64,000 nt of DNA from JADGNZ01 sp034664845. GTDB taxonomy: Bacteria; Acidobacteriota; Thermoanaerobaculia; Gp7-AA8. The translations under genes were made by a program, and so were the position numbers. Shown here one piece after another: positions 50,977-59,829 of the stretch; position 1 is the first letter of the stretch; every line of letters begins with the position of its first letter. The stretch lies in the NCBI GenBank assembly GCA_034664845.1, contig JAXDGW010000031.1:1-64000 (forward strand), given 5' to 3'. The notes under the pieces are model-generated. The model searched no databases. It saw only the letters and a program-made list of their open reading frames with translations, and was not told the DNA's origin.

Positions 50977-52185
50977 TCATAGCGAACACGTTGTCCATCC
51001 ATGCTCGCTCATACGGTGTACTACGCACGATGCGCCGAGGGTGCGAAGCCGTTCCAGAACACGCTCGTGATAAATAGCATTGAGGGTCAGCACTACATCG
51101 CGCCCCTCGAACAATTCCGAGGATGGTTTCTGGATCAGGAGGTCGTACCCGGGCACGCCCTTGCCGAGGTAACTGGGGTTGTCGTCCACAACAGTGGCTT
51201 CCGTTGCCAATGACGGGACCATCACCAGCAGCCAATGCAGCGTTAGCCCGACACCGTACAACACCGGCCGGCGCGGAAGGGGCGGCACCGTCATCGCCAG
51301 CTCGCGAAGCACAATGGCATCGGCGAGCGGATCAACAATCTCAATCGGGGCGATTGCTGTGTCGCTCCGGCGCGCCGCGCAAATGATGCTCGGGCCGTTT
51401 TCGCCCCAGCGCTCAACAGCAAATCCTCTGGACGCCAGAAGCATGGCCAGTTGCGCGGCACGAAAGTAGTGAACATGCTCGTGTGCCAGGAAGTTTGGCT
51501 GCTCGGTGTGCAGAAAATATCCCGCATCGGGCACCTGGACCAGAAGCACAGCACCCGGACGCATGATCGCGGCAAGACCATCCACAAACGTCCCCGCATT
51601 CTCGATGTGCTCGAGATTGAATTGCGTTACTGCCACATCGAACGGTCCTTGTAGCTCTGGTGACGGAAAATACGAATGGATAAACGTGTGCTGCGGATAT
51701 TGCGCGCGGGCCAGGTCGATGCGCTCTGACGGATCGACGCCGGTATACGAACTACAGAACCGGGTCAGGAATGGGATCATCGCCCCGGACGAGCACCCGA
51801 TCTCCAGCAGACGTCCCTTTGACAGAAGCCCGTCCGCGGCCAGCGACTCGATCATTTGATTGAAAGGCTCGCGATAGGCCGGAATCATCGTCTCCAGCGA
51901 GTCGATCTCGTAGTGGCTGTAATAAACCTCGTAAATGAGCCGCTGAATATCGGGATCGACGGTTGGGAGCTGAAAATGTCCGCAGCGGCGGCAAACAGTG
52001 AGCGTCAATGGGGCCCGGACGACGTCGGGGGCAAGCGCCGGCGGGAGCGGAAAAAGAAACGTCGGATAGGAGGAGTACGAAATGACATCGAACGCTGCGC
52101 GATGGCTACAGACCGCGCATAAGAACTCGACGGTGGTCTCCGGCATCGCCTCTCTCGAAACGGCCGCGTCGTTCGTATTCGTCAT
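50977..52185 (-). CDS. Three-domain C-methyltransferase-like SAM enzyme
   Basis: 402 aa. N-terminal zinc-binding region with CAVCSHRA and CRRCGHFQLP, central SAM domain (LLEIGCSSGAMIPFLTRFC, FNLEHIENAGTFVDGL), then a Rossmann-like C-terminal domain (VVDDNPSYLGKGVPGYDL, DVVLTLNAIYHERVL). This order matches the NovU/TylC3-type sugar C-methyltransferases that act on nucleotide-bound keto sugars. It suggests a branched or methylated sugar in the glycan. Ends 157 bp before the GT-C-like gene; starts 10 bp after the acetyltransferase stop. Confidence 0.87.
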   Translation of the reverse strand: MTNTNDAAVSREAMPETTVEFLCAVCSHRAAFDVISYSSYPTFLFPLPPALAPDVVRAPLTLTVCRRCGHFQLPTVDPDIQRLIYEVYYSHYEIDSLETMIPAYREPFNQMIESLAADGLLSKGRLLEIGCSSGAMIPFLTRFCSSYTGVDPSERIDLARAQYPQHTFIHSYFPSPELQGPFDVAVTQFNLEHIENAGTFVDGLAAIMRPGAVLLVQVPDAGYFLHTEQPNFLAHEHVHYFRAAQLAMLLASRGFAVERWGENGPSIICAARRSDTAIAPIEIVDPLADAIVLRELAMTVPPLPRRPVLYGVGLTLHWLLVMVPSLATEATVVDDNPSYLGKGVPGYDLLIQKPSSELFEGRDVVLTLNAIYHERVLERLRTLGASCVVHRMSEHGWTTCSL

Positions 52186-52195
52186 CAAAGAGCGC

Positions 52196-52702
52196 CTATT
52201 GCCGCGCAGCCAGCCGCGCCGGCACTCCGATTACGGTAGCGCCGGGCGGCACGTCGCGGGTCACAACCGCGCCGGCACCGACCAGTGCGCCCTCCCCGAT
52301 GGTGACGCCTCCCATGATCGTCACGCCGGAACCGATATTGGCTCTCCGTTTGACGACCGTCGGCTCACACGTCCAGTCCTCACGAGCCTGAAGCGAGCCA
52401 TCGGCATTCACCGCTTTCGGCCGGCGGTCGTTGATGAACATCACCCCGTGACCGATGAAGCATTCGTCTTCGATCGTCACCCCCTCGCAGATGAAGGTGT
52501 GACTGGAGATCTTGCAGCGGGCGCCGATGACGGCACCGCGCTGGATTTCCACGAACGCGCCGATCTGCGATCCGTCTCCGATACTGCAGCCGTAGAGATT
52601 GACGAACGAAAAGATCCGCACTCCCTCGCCGAGCTCCACGTCCGGCGCGATGCGGATGTAGTTCTCCCGATCGTAGGCAGCGTCTCTCTTCGCGTGACTC
52701 AT
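52196..52702 (-). CDS. Left-handed beta-helix N-acetyltransferase (WbpD/WlbB-like)
   Basis: 168 aa from ATG at 52702; the larger open frame is a shadow of the aminotransferase gene. Hexapeptide repeats throughout (IGDGSQIGAFVEIQRGAVIGARCKI, IGSGVTIMGGVTIGEGALVGAG), FINDRRPKAVN in the acceptor loop and TVVKRRANIGSGVTI as in 3-amino-sugar acetyltransferases. It would acetylate a nucleotide-linked amino sugar from acetyl-CoA. ATGA overlap with the DegT aminotransferase supports joint function. Confidence 0.9.
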   Translation of the reverse strand: MSHAKRDAAYDRENYIRIAPDVELGEGVRIFSFVNLYGCSIGDGSQIGAFVEIQRGAVIGARCKISSHTFICEGVTIEDECFIGHGVMFINDRRPKAVNADGSLQAREDWTCEPTVVKRRANIGSGVTIMGGVTIGEGALVGAGAVVTRDVPPGATVIGVPARLAARQ

Positions 52703-53907
52703 GTCGCTTTTCCCCGCACGCCGGCAAGTTCCACACACCCGTCGATCACTCGATTCTGCTCGTCCTCGGTCATGCCGTGAAACAGAGGGAGGAGAATCGT
52801 GTGATCGCGCAGCCACTCGCTCTGCGCCAACTGCCCCGGCGAACACGGCTCCGGCCCGCACGCCCAGGTCGATCGGTCCGCATACGCCAGCTCCTGATGC
52901 GCATTGCTGATCCCTCTCTTGCACGCAATTCCTCGGTCGAGCAGATACTGCATCGTCTCCACCTGTTGCGCGCCGCTCCCTTCCCGCAGGAACACCGGGT
53001 AGCTCTGCCAATTGGATCGCGCCCACGGTTTCTCCGTGGGCGGCATGAACAAGGGATGGTCGCGAAACGCATCGTGATAGCGCTCCGCCAGTGTTCGGCG
53101 CTCGGCGACGATCGCGCTCATCCGCGCCAGCTGCGGCCGTCCGATCGCCGCCTGCAGATCGGTCATTCGATAATTGAACGCGGGCTCGACGTAGTCCTCG
53201 AAGATCACCGTGCTGGCGCGATGCCGCACCGTGTCCGGCACCGTCATGGCATGCTGACGCAACAGCCGGAAACGCGCCGCCAGCGCTTCGTCCGCGGTCG
53301 TCAGGATGCCGCCATCTCCGGTCGTCACGATCTTTCTCGGGTGGAAGGAAAAGCAGGCCACGAGCCCGTGCGGCCGTCCGATGCGTTCCCATCTCCCCTG
53401 CCACAGCACTTCACTTCCGATCGCACATGCGGCGTCTTCGATGACCGGAAGATCGTGGCGCGAAGCGACAGCGAGAATGCCCTCGAGATCGCATGGGATG
53501 CCGATCTGATGCACGCAGAGGATCGCTTTCGCGCGAGGCGTCAGAGCCGCCTCGATCAAATCGGAGTCCATCCCCAGCGTGTCGCGATCCACATCGACGA
53601 AAACCGGCCGCGCGCCAACCGCGACGATCGCGTTTGCCGTTGCCACGAAGCTATGGCTCACCGTCACCACGTCGTCTCCGCGTCCGACTCCGGTGGCCAG
53701 AAGCGCCAGCTGGAGAGCGACCGTGCAGTTCGCGACGGCCACCGCATGAGGCGCTCCGACAGCGGCCGCAAACTCCGCTTCAAAGGCCGCCACTTCAGGT
53801 CCCTGTGTGATCCAGCCGGAGCGGATGACGCGCGTGGCGGCATCGACCTCTTCGTCTCCAAGAGACGGCCGGACGATCGGAACAGGACGACGTACGCTTT
53901 CGCTCAT
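52699..53907 (-). CDS. DegT/DnrJ/EryC1/StrS aminotransferase (first of two)
   Basis: 402 aa. PLP-dependent sugar aminotransferase: SGWITQGPEVAAFEAEFA near 28, VTVSHSFVATANAIVAVGA, VIEDAACAIGSE, and the Schiff-base lysine in FSFHPRKIVTTGDGG; FNYRMTDLQAAIGRPQL follows. It installs an amino group on a 3- or 4-keto nucleotide sugar. Overlaps by 4 bp with the acetyltransferase downstream and the epimerase upstream, so the three genes likely work in sequence. Confidence 0.92.
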   Translation of the reverse strand: MSESVRRPVPIVRPSLGDEEVDAATRVIRSGWITQGPEVAAFEAEFAAAVGAPHAVAVANCTVALQLALLATGVGRGDDVVTVSHSFVATANAIVAVGARPVFVDVDRDTLGMDSDLIEAALTPRAKAILCVHQIGIPCDLEGILAVASRHDLPVIEDAACAIGSEVLWQGRWERIGRPHGLVACFSFHPRKIVTTGDGGILTTADEALAARFRLLRQHAMTVPDTVRHRASTVIFEDYVEPAFNYRMTDLQAAIGRPQLARMSAIVAERRTLAERYHDAFRDHPLFMPPTEKPWARSNWQSYPVFLREGSGAQQVETMQYLLDRGIACKRGISNAHQELAYADRSTWACGPEPCSPGQLAQSEWLRDHTILLPLFHGMTEDEQNRVIDGCVELAGVRGKAT

Positions 53908-54938
53908 TCCCAGTTTTTTACACTCATACCCGAGGCCATTCGCTCGGCTTGCGCTAATGGTATCGCGCGGAATCTGGCCACCAGATCGGCGATGCCGGCT
54001 TCGGCTAATACGACAGGACGAAATCCGAGTGCTCGCTCCGCCTCGCGCGAGTCCGCCATGAGCCTCAACACATCACCCGGCCTCGGCTCCACATGCTCGA
54101 TCGGCAGCTCAGGCTTTCCGACGACGTCGCGAACGAGCCCGGCCAGTGCGTTGATCGTGATCTCGCTTCCCGATCCGGCGTTGAAGGTTCGGCCCTCCAC
54201 ACCTTCCGCGACGGACGAAAGCGCAATCGCCAGCGCGGTGTCGTAGACGTGCGTCAGGTCGCGCGTCTGCGTTCCATCGCCAAAGATGACGAGCGGATGG
54301 CCGGTCACGGCACGAAGCACAAAGCGCGGAAGGACCTCGCCTGAATCTCCTTCAAAATGGGAGCGCGGGCCATACGAGTTGAACGGCCGGACAACTACGG
54401 CGGGCAATCCGTAGCAGCGATAGAACGAGCGCGCATAGCACTCCCCCGCGAGTTTGCTGGAGCCGTACACGGTGTGGGGATCGGTGGGATGGTCTTCGGT
54501 CATCGGCACCGAGCGCGCCGTCCCATACACCTCGGACGACGAGACATGCACGACTCGCCGGACCTTCGCTTTGCGGGCAGCGGCCAGGACGGTCATCGTT
54601 CCACGAGCGTTAACATCTTCGTTTTCAAATGGCGAGTGGATGGAGTGCCTGACGCCGAGGCAGGCAAGGTGAAAAAGCGTGTCGCCTTCGCGGAGCGTGC
54701 GCGCGAGCCGCTCACCGTCGCGAACGTCGCCCCAGACGACTTCCGGAACGCGCCCGATCTCATCACGACAATCGAGGTTTGCCGCGGCACCGGTGGCGAG
54801 GTTGTCGTACACCACGACGTCCGCGCCGCTCTTCAAAAGAAGCCGCGCCAGAGAAGAGCCGATAAAACCTGCCCCTCCGGTCACGACACAGCGCCGTCCG
54901 GAGACTCCATCGATCGTAGGAATCTGAAGTTCAGTCAC
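53904..54938 (-). CDS. NAD-dependent nucleotide-sugar epimerase/dehydratase
   Basis: 344 aa from a GTG start. Extended SDR: CVVTGGAGFIGSSLARLLL, HLACLGVRHSIHSPFEN, VSSSEVYGTARSVPMTE (catalytic Ser), YGSSKLAGECYARSF (YxxxK) and RPFNSYGPRSHFEGDSGEV. Candidate reactions are 4-epimerisation or 4,6-dehydration of a UDP- or dTDP-sugar; sequence alone does not decide. Overlaps the DegT gene by 4 bp and the flippase-like gene by 4 bp. Confidence 0.9.
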   Translation of the reverse strand: MTELQIPTIDGVSGRRCVVTGGAGFIGSSLARLLLKSGADVVVYDNLATGAAANLDCRDEIGRVPEVVWGDVRDGERLARTLREGDTLFHLACLGVRHSIHSPFENEDVNARGTMTVLAAARKAKVRRVVHVSSSEVYGTARSVPMTEDHPTDPHTVYGSSKLAGECYARSFYRCYGLPAVVVRPFNSYGPRSHFEGDSGEVLPRFVLRAVTGHPLVIFGDGTQTRDLTHVYDTALAIALSSVAEGVEGRTFNAGSGSEITINALAGLVRDVVGKPELPIEHVEPRPGDVLRLMADSREAERALGFRPVVLAEAGIADLVARFRAIPLAQAERMASGMSVKNWE

Positions 54939-55792
54939 TCGAGTCCTGCCTTCTTCTGGCCTGTCGGGATCATCCTCGCACCAACTGCCGCAATCATGAG
55001 GCCTGCCAGAAGAATGGTCGATGCGACAAGCCCTGACGCCGCCAATGCCTTCGCTTCAAGCCCCAGTTTCGGCGCGAGCATCGCCAGAGCAAATTCTCGC
55101 GCGCCATATCCATTGAACGACACCGGCAGCATTGCCGCGAAGGCTGCCACGGAGGCGATGGAGAGCAGCGCCGCGGGTGTGGCGTGAACGCCCGTGGCAG
55201 CCAGTCCTGCCGCGATGCCGCTCAACGCCAGACACTGATTGACGATCGTCCAGCCGAGGATGGGTCGTAGCTTCAAACGCGCGCCGGCGATGCTCACAGA
55301 ACCCGGCAGCAGCGCCGCGACGATAACGATCAGCGCCAGCACCGCGGCGACGATCCAACCCCACGTTCGGTTGAGGAAGGGCAGCGTGGATGCAATTCCA
55401 ATCATCGTCAACACGCCGGCTCCAATGACTCTCTCCAGAATCGCCACACGAGCTAATCGTCTCAGCATCTCACGCCCGTATCCGGCTTCGAAACCACGCA
55501 GAACATCGACGCCGATTCCTCCGGGAGCGAGAACGACCGCCGCTTGCGCTCGCAAGCTCAGAATCGTCGCGGCGCGGCGCGTCGGAATCGGCGATGCTCC
55601 CACGCCTTCCAGCAGCGCCCTCCAACGTAAGCCCAGCACCATCGCCGCGGCGACCTGGAGAAACATCCCGACCACCATCGGACCGATCCGGCATCCTCGG
55701 ATTACGGCCCACAGCCCCGCTCCGCTGATCCACCAGATCGATGCGCCCAGGGCAATGACGGCCGGCAGAATGCGAAGCATCCAGCCCCACAT
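54935..55792 (-). CDS. Flippase-like / lysylphosphatidylglycerol synthase TM-domain protein
   Basis: 285 aa, about seven to eight helices. The UPF0104 (LPG_synthase_TM) signature is seen in LAPGGIGVDVLRGFEAGYG and PVSFNGYGAREFALAML. There is no cytoplasmic synthase domain. Relatives have been proposed to move or use lipid-linked intermediates; here it may handle a polyprenyl-linked sugar of the neighbouring genes. Overlaps the epimerase gene by 4 bp; 51 bp from the second DegT gene. Confidence 0.85.
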   Translation of the reverse strand: MWGWMLRILPAVIALGASIWWISGAGLWAVIRGCRIGPMVVGMFLQVAAAMVLGLRWRALLEGVGASPIPTRRAATILSLRAQAAVVLAPGGIGVDVLRGFEAGYGREMLRRLARVAILERVIGAGVLTMIGIASTLPFLNRTWGWIVAAVLALIVIVAALLPGSVSIAGARLKLRPILGWTIVNQCLALSGIAAGLAATGVHATPAALLSIASVAAFAAMLPVSFNGYGAREFALAMLAPKLGLEAKALAASGLVASTILLAGLMIAAVGARMIPTGQKKAGLE

Positions 55793-55843
55793 CGGACTCC
55801 GGCCGGCGTCGTCGCGAGGCGTTTCTGCGTTCGTAGGACCGCC

Positions 55844-56950
55844 TCAGATTTCCCGGCAGGCTTGGCGCACCGCGCCGATGACCACATCGACGTCGGCGTC
55901 GGAGAGCTCCGGAAACATCGGCAACGAGATCTGCGTCGCCGCCAGCTCTTCGGCCACGGGAAAATCACCCGCTCGATACCCCAGCCATTCATACGCCGGT
56001 TGAAAGTGGATCGGCCGCGGATAATGGACGCCGGTCTGAACACCCAAAGCCTCCAGCCGCGAGCGGAGCTCGTCCCGCTTCGCATGAAACAGCGGGAAGA
56101 TGTGCCAGATCGGCTCCGACCAGTCGTTCCTCGGCATTAGAGGAAGGCCTGGTGTGCCCTCCAGACCTTCCCTGTAACGGGCAGCGATCTCGCGCCGCCG
56201 GGCATTCCATTCGTCGAGATGAGGGAGCTTCACCGAAAGCACGGCTCCCTGAAAACCGTCCATCCTCCAATTGAAACCCAATTCGACGTGATTGTGACGC
56301 CCCTGTTGTGCGTGATCCCGAAGGCTTCTTATGCGATCGGCGATGGCGGCGTCGTCGGTCATGACCGCGCCACCCTCGCCGAATGCGCCCAGGTTCTTGC
56401 CGGGATAAAAACTGGTGGCGTTCACAAGGCCGAAAGTGCCGGTCTTTTTGCCTTTGTATTTCGCGCCGACGGCCTGCGCACAGTCCTCAATGACGGGAAT
56501 TCCTCGTTTGTGGGCAATCTCCAGAATTGGATCGAGGTCGACCGGTTGCCCGTAGAGGTGGACGGGGAGGATGGCTTTCGTCTTAGAGCTGAGCGCGCCC
56601 TCGACCTTCGCCGGATCCATCCCGCACGTTGCCCGGTCGACATCGACGAACGTGGGCCGGGCGCCGGCGTAACTGATCGCCCACGCCGTGGCGATGAACG
56701 TATTCGGCACCGTCAGCACTTCGTCTCCCGGTCCGACGCCGGCGGCGAGAAGCGCTGCCTGTACAGACGTCGTACCGGAGTTGACAGCAATGACCTCGCG
56801 ACAACCCAGGTAGGCTGCCAGTTCTTTTTCGAACTTCGCGACGGCCGGGCCATTGGCGAAACCCTGCGTATCGATGACGTCGCCGAGAGCAGCCAGAACT
56901 TCGTCGCGCAATCCCGCCGTTTGGTCTTTCAAAGACAGAAACGGAATCAT
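55844..56950 (-). CDS. DegT/DnrJ/EryC1/StrS aminotransferase (second)
   Basis: 368 aa from ATG at 56950, chosen because AAGGAGGAAGG lies just upstream. The start IPFLSLKDQTAGLRDEVL and the motifs ANGPAVAKFEKELAAYLG, VNSGTTSVQAALLAAG, VIEDCAQAVGAKYKGK, SFYPGKNLGAFGEGGAV (PLP lysine) and FNWRMDGFQGAVLSVKL resemble WbpE/WlbC-type 3-aminotransferases. With the Gfo/Idh dehydrogenase (59830) and the hexapeptide acetyltransferase (52196) it could complete a UDP-GlcNAc3NAcA-like route. Confidence 0.93.
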   Translation of the reverse strand: MIPFLSLKDQTAGLRDEVLAALGDVIDTQGFANGPAVAKFEKELAAYLGCREVIAVNSGTTSVQAALLAAGVGPGDEVLTVPNTFIATAWAISYAGARPTFVDVDRATCGMDPAKVEGALSSKTKAILPVHLYGQPVDLDPILEIAHKRGIPVIEDCAQAVGAKYKGKKTGTFGLVNATSFYPGKNLGAFGEGGAVMTDDAAIADRIRSLRDHAQQGRHNHVELGFNWRMDGFQGAVLSVKLPHLDEWNARRREIAARYREGLEGTPGLPLMPRNDWSEPIWHIFPLFHAKRDELRSRLEALGVQTGVHYPRPIHFQPAYEWLGYRAGDFPVAEELAATQISLPMFPELSDADVDVVIGAVRQACREI

Positions 56951-56980
56951 CCTTCCTCCTTGGTCCACCGCCGCTCTCCG

Positions 56981-58000
56981 TCACCCATCGGACTCGGCAT
57001 CCTCGAATATCTTCCCTTCGACTTCGCTGATCTCGTACAACGGTCTCTTGCGCGTCTCGTCGAGAATGCGCCAGATGTAATCACCAATCACGCCAAGAAG
57101 CAGAACGACGACGGCGAGTGATGTGAAAATGGCATTGAGAATGATCGTCAGGTCCGTGGCTTTGGCATGTAGGAGATATACGTTCACGACGACAATCGCC
57201 CAACGCAGGAGCAGCAGTGCGAACACGGTCAGGCCGATCTTGGTCACAAGCCGCAGAGGGCGATTGGAATAGCCGGTAATGGCGTCGAGCATGATGGATA
57301 GCTTCTTGAGGAACGTCCATTTACTCTGACCGGCCAGGCGGGCGCGCTTGACGTACTGAATCTCGCGCTGCGGAAAACCGAGAGACAAAATCCTGAAGAT
57401 GAAGGTCGTGTTCCGTTCGTCCATCCGTTTGAACGCCTGCACGGCCTTGCGGTCGAGCCCCAGAAGATCACACCCGGACTCCGGCATTGTGCGGATGCCG
57501 GTGCTCCAGATCATGACCTTCAATGCCAGCTTCGAAAACAACTGCCCAATGGCCCCGTGATCGAGGTTCGCCGCCCGCGCGGCAAGCACGACGTCGTACC
57601 CGGCCTCCCATTCACGGATCAGGTCACCGATGACCGAGGCCGGATCCTGGCCGTCGCTGGCCATAATGACGGTGAAATCACCGCGCGAAAGATTCAAGCC
57701 GGCGGTGATCGCCACATGGCTTCCCGAGTTCTTTCGCAGGCGCAGCACGGAGAGCCGGACGTTTGGCGGTGAATCCGCCGAGAGATGCCGCAACGTTTCA
57801 AAAGAACCGTCCGTGGAGCAATCGTCGATAAAAGAAATCTCGAACCGGTACGAAGGCCATTGTGACTGTAAGTATTCGTAGAGCTCGTTGACGATACTGG
57901 CGAGACACGACTCCTCGTTGTACACCGGCAGCACGATCGAAATCAGATCGCCGCGCTGCTTCTTTTTCTGATCGAAGAGTCGTTCAAGCTCTGCAGACAT
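56981..58000 (-). CDS. Glycosyltransferase family 2, dolichyl-phosphate-mannose-synthase-like
   Basis: 339 aa. GT-A domain: LISIVLPVYNEESCLASIV, FIDDCSTDGSFETL, NSGSHVAITAGLNLSRGDF and MASDGQDPASVIGDLIREW; RARLAGQSKWTFLKKLSIML follows, then two C-terminal helices (VFALLLLRWAIVVVNVYLL and ILNAIFTSLAVVVLLLGVIG). This build, as in ArnC and GtrB, transfers sugar to undecaprenyl phosphate and would supply the donor for the GT-C proteins of this window. Confidence 0.92.
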   Translation of the reverse strand: MSAELERLFDQKKKQRGDLISIVLPVYNEESCLASIVNELYEYLQSQWPSYRFEISFIDDCSTDGSFETLRHLSADSPPNVRLSVLRLRKNSGSHVAITAGLNLSRGDFTVIMASDGQDPASVIGDLIREWEAGYDVVLAARAANLDHGAIGQLFSKLALKVMIWSTGIRTMPESGCDLLGLDRKAVQAFKRMDERNTTFIFRILSLGFPQREIQYVKRARLAGQSKWTFLKKLSIMLDAITGYSNRPLRLVTKIGLTVFALLLLRWAIVVVNVYLLHAKATDLTIILNAIFTSLAVVVLLLGVIGDYIWRILDETRKRPLYEISEVEGKIFEDAESDG

Positions 58001-58026
58001 GGCTTAGGTCCGTCTAGTGCGTGTTG

Positions 58027-58707
58027 TCACTGTGTCGCCGTGCGGCTCAGAATCGCAATCATCTTCGGGTCCCAATCCTGCTCTGCGAGTCGTTGCTGCA
58101 TCGCGCTCACGTCGTAGCTTACGCGATGATGTTCGACGCTGTTCGTTTCGAGATCGAGGAGAGCGTAACAGGATCGAGGGTCGCGGTCGCGAGGTTGCCC
58201 GACCGAGCCCGGATTCAGAAGCCAGCCGTCGCCGGCGGGGATGTGGAGCGGGTAGTGCGTGTGTCCCACGGCCAGAATCTCGCCGGGCTCAAGGTTCAAA
58301 CGTGCAAGCGCGGCGGTCGCGTCGCGGTACAGGTAGGTCTCCTCATCCCAGGGGCTGGCGTGACGCATGCGCAGCGTCGTCCCGCTCTCCGCAAACGAAA
58401 GCTCGACTGGCAGTCCTCGCAGCCAGTCGAGGTGATCCTTTTCCAGGACCTCGCGCGTCCAGTCGGTGCGGTACGCCTGGCGCCGCGTTGCGTCAGGCAC
58501 GAGAGCGCCGAGGACATAGGCATCGTGGTTGCCGCGTATGCAATGGACGTCGCGATTTCGCAACAGAGCGCAGACTTCGTTCGGCTTGTCGTAGTAGCCG
58601 ACGATATCGCCGCAGCAGAGGATCCGATCCACGTCCGGGATCGCGTCCATGACCGCTTTGAGCGCGTCGAGGTTCGCGTGAATATCGGAAATCAGCGCCA
58701 CGAGCAC
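58027..58707 (-). CDS. Metallophosphoesterase
   Basis: 226 aa from a GTG start. Calcineurin-like motifs in order: LISDIHANLDAL, CCGDIVGYYDKP, IRGNHDAYVLG and AVGHTHYPLHIP, then LNPGSVGQPRDRDPRSCY, typical of the YfcE/MJ0936-like phosphodiesterases. Cytosolic; substrate may be a nucleotide or a phosphorylated sugar. Its place inside a glycan operon is unusual (26 bp to the GT2, 35 bp to the ATP-grasp gene). Confidence 0.9.
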   Translation of the reverse strand: MLVALISDIHANLDALKAVMDAIPDVDRILCCGDIVGYYDKPNEVCALLRNRDVHCIRGNHDAYVLGALVPDATRRQAYRTDWTREVLEKDHLDWLRGLPVELSFAESGTTLRMRHASPWDEETYLYRDATAALARLNLEPGEILAVGHTHYPLHIPAGDGWLLNPGSVGQPRDRDPRSCYALLDLETNSVEHHRVSYDVSAMQQRLAEQDWDPKMIAILSRTATQ

Positions 58708-58742
58708 GAGTCCGCTCCTTCTGCGTAACGGGCGTCCACTGT

Positions 58743-59816
58743 CTATTGTGCGCCGCCCATCCGCTCGACCGCCTGCATGTCGGAACGGGGAACGATCACT
58801 GTCTGGAACGCGCGAATCGCTGCGACATCACGTTGGTACGCGATCCTCCCCTGCGATTCGCCGAATAAATAGTTCTTGATGAGTACATCGGGCTCATTGA
58901 AGCCACATTCCGCGCGGATCGAGGTCGTCCCCGAGAAGCGAGGGTGAATCTCGAAGATCTTTACGGCCTCGCCATCGAGACGCAACTGGATATTCGCCGG
59001 CCCCCGTATACCGATTGCCACCGCCACCGTCTCACACGCTTCGGCGATGGCGGGATGCGTCTCGATGAATCCTTGTGAATAGCCGGTAGACAGCGCATAG
59101 ACGCGGCCGTCAATGACGCGCTTGACACCAAGAGACAGGCCGACAAGGTTGCGGTGCATGACGATTGAGTCGACGACACGGCCGTTCTTGTCGATAATAA
59201 CGCCCACTGTGTATTCGCTCTCCGCCGATCCGACATATTCCTGAAATACAACATCGGTGCGCGACCGTGCGCTGTCGTGGAGGAATTGTTCGACTTCCTC
59301 TTCGTCCGCAAGCAACGCTACGCCTTTGGAGCCGCCACTGTCCTCAGTCGGTTTTCCGACGAGAGGAAAGCCGGCAGCGGCCGCCAGTTCTTTCCAGGCC
59401 GCGGGGCCTGCGGAGCGAGGAACGCCGTAACCGTTTGCGGAAAGCCACTCATACAACTTCCCTTTATTCAGACAGAGGTCAACCACTTCGGGCGCGCTGG
59501 CAATGAGGCGGCAACCCTCCTCATCGAGCTCGCGCGTATGGGCTGCCAATAATTGCAGCTCGGCCTGCGTGCCGGGAAGAACCACCTGCACTTTCTCCCG
59601 GCGGACGATCTCGATGATCGCCGGCAGATATCCGGGATCGCTCGCGGACGGCACGACATACCGTGCATCTGCTATGTAGAGACCGAACGAAAAATCGCTG
59701 GCATCCGTCGCTACGATTCGATATTGGGTCTTGGCAACCTTCAATGCGGTCAGGATCTGATGACCGACTGAGCGGCCACCGACTCCCGTAACGAGAACGC
59801 AGACGATCGGCTCCAT
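58743..59816 (-). CDS. ATP-grasp protein, carbamoyl-phosphate-synthase-like
   Basis: 357 aa. A Rossmann-like pre-ATP-grasp domain (VLVTGVGGRSVGHQILTAL, VLPGTQAELQLLAAH) is followed by an ATP-grasp domain with FPLVGKPTEDSGGSKGV as nucleotide-binding loop and FEIHPRFSGTTSIRAECGF as the metal-binding end. Such stand-alone enzymes ligate a carboxylate to an amine through an acyl phosphate. In a polysaccharide operon it might attach an amino acid to a sugar acid or amino sugar, but the acceptor is unknown. 13 bp after the oxidoreductase stop. Confidence 0.88.
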   Translation of the reverse strand: MEPIVCVLVTGVGGRSVGHQILTALKVAKTQYRIVATDASDFSFGLYIADARYVVPSASDPGYLPAIIEIVRREKVQVVLPGTQAELQLLAAHTRELDEEGCRLIASAPEVVDLCLNKGKLYEWLSANGYGVPRSAGPAAWKELAAAAGFPLVGKPTEDSGGSKGVALLADEEEVEQFLHDSARSRTDVVFQEYVGSAESEYTVGVIIDKNGRVVDSIVMHRNLVGLSLGVKRVIDGRVYALSTGYSQGFIETHPAIAEACETVAVAIGIRGPANIQLRLDGEAVKIFEIHPRFSGTTSIRAECGFNEPDVLIKNYLFGESQGRIAYQRDVAAIRAFQTVIVPRSDMQAVERMGGAQ

Positions 59817-59829
59817 GTCTTACCAGAGC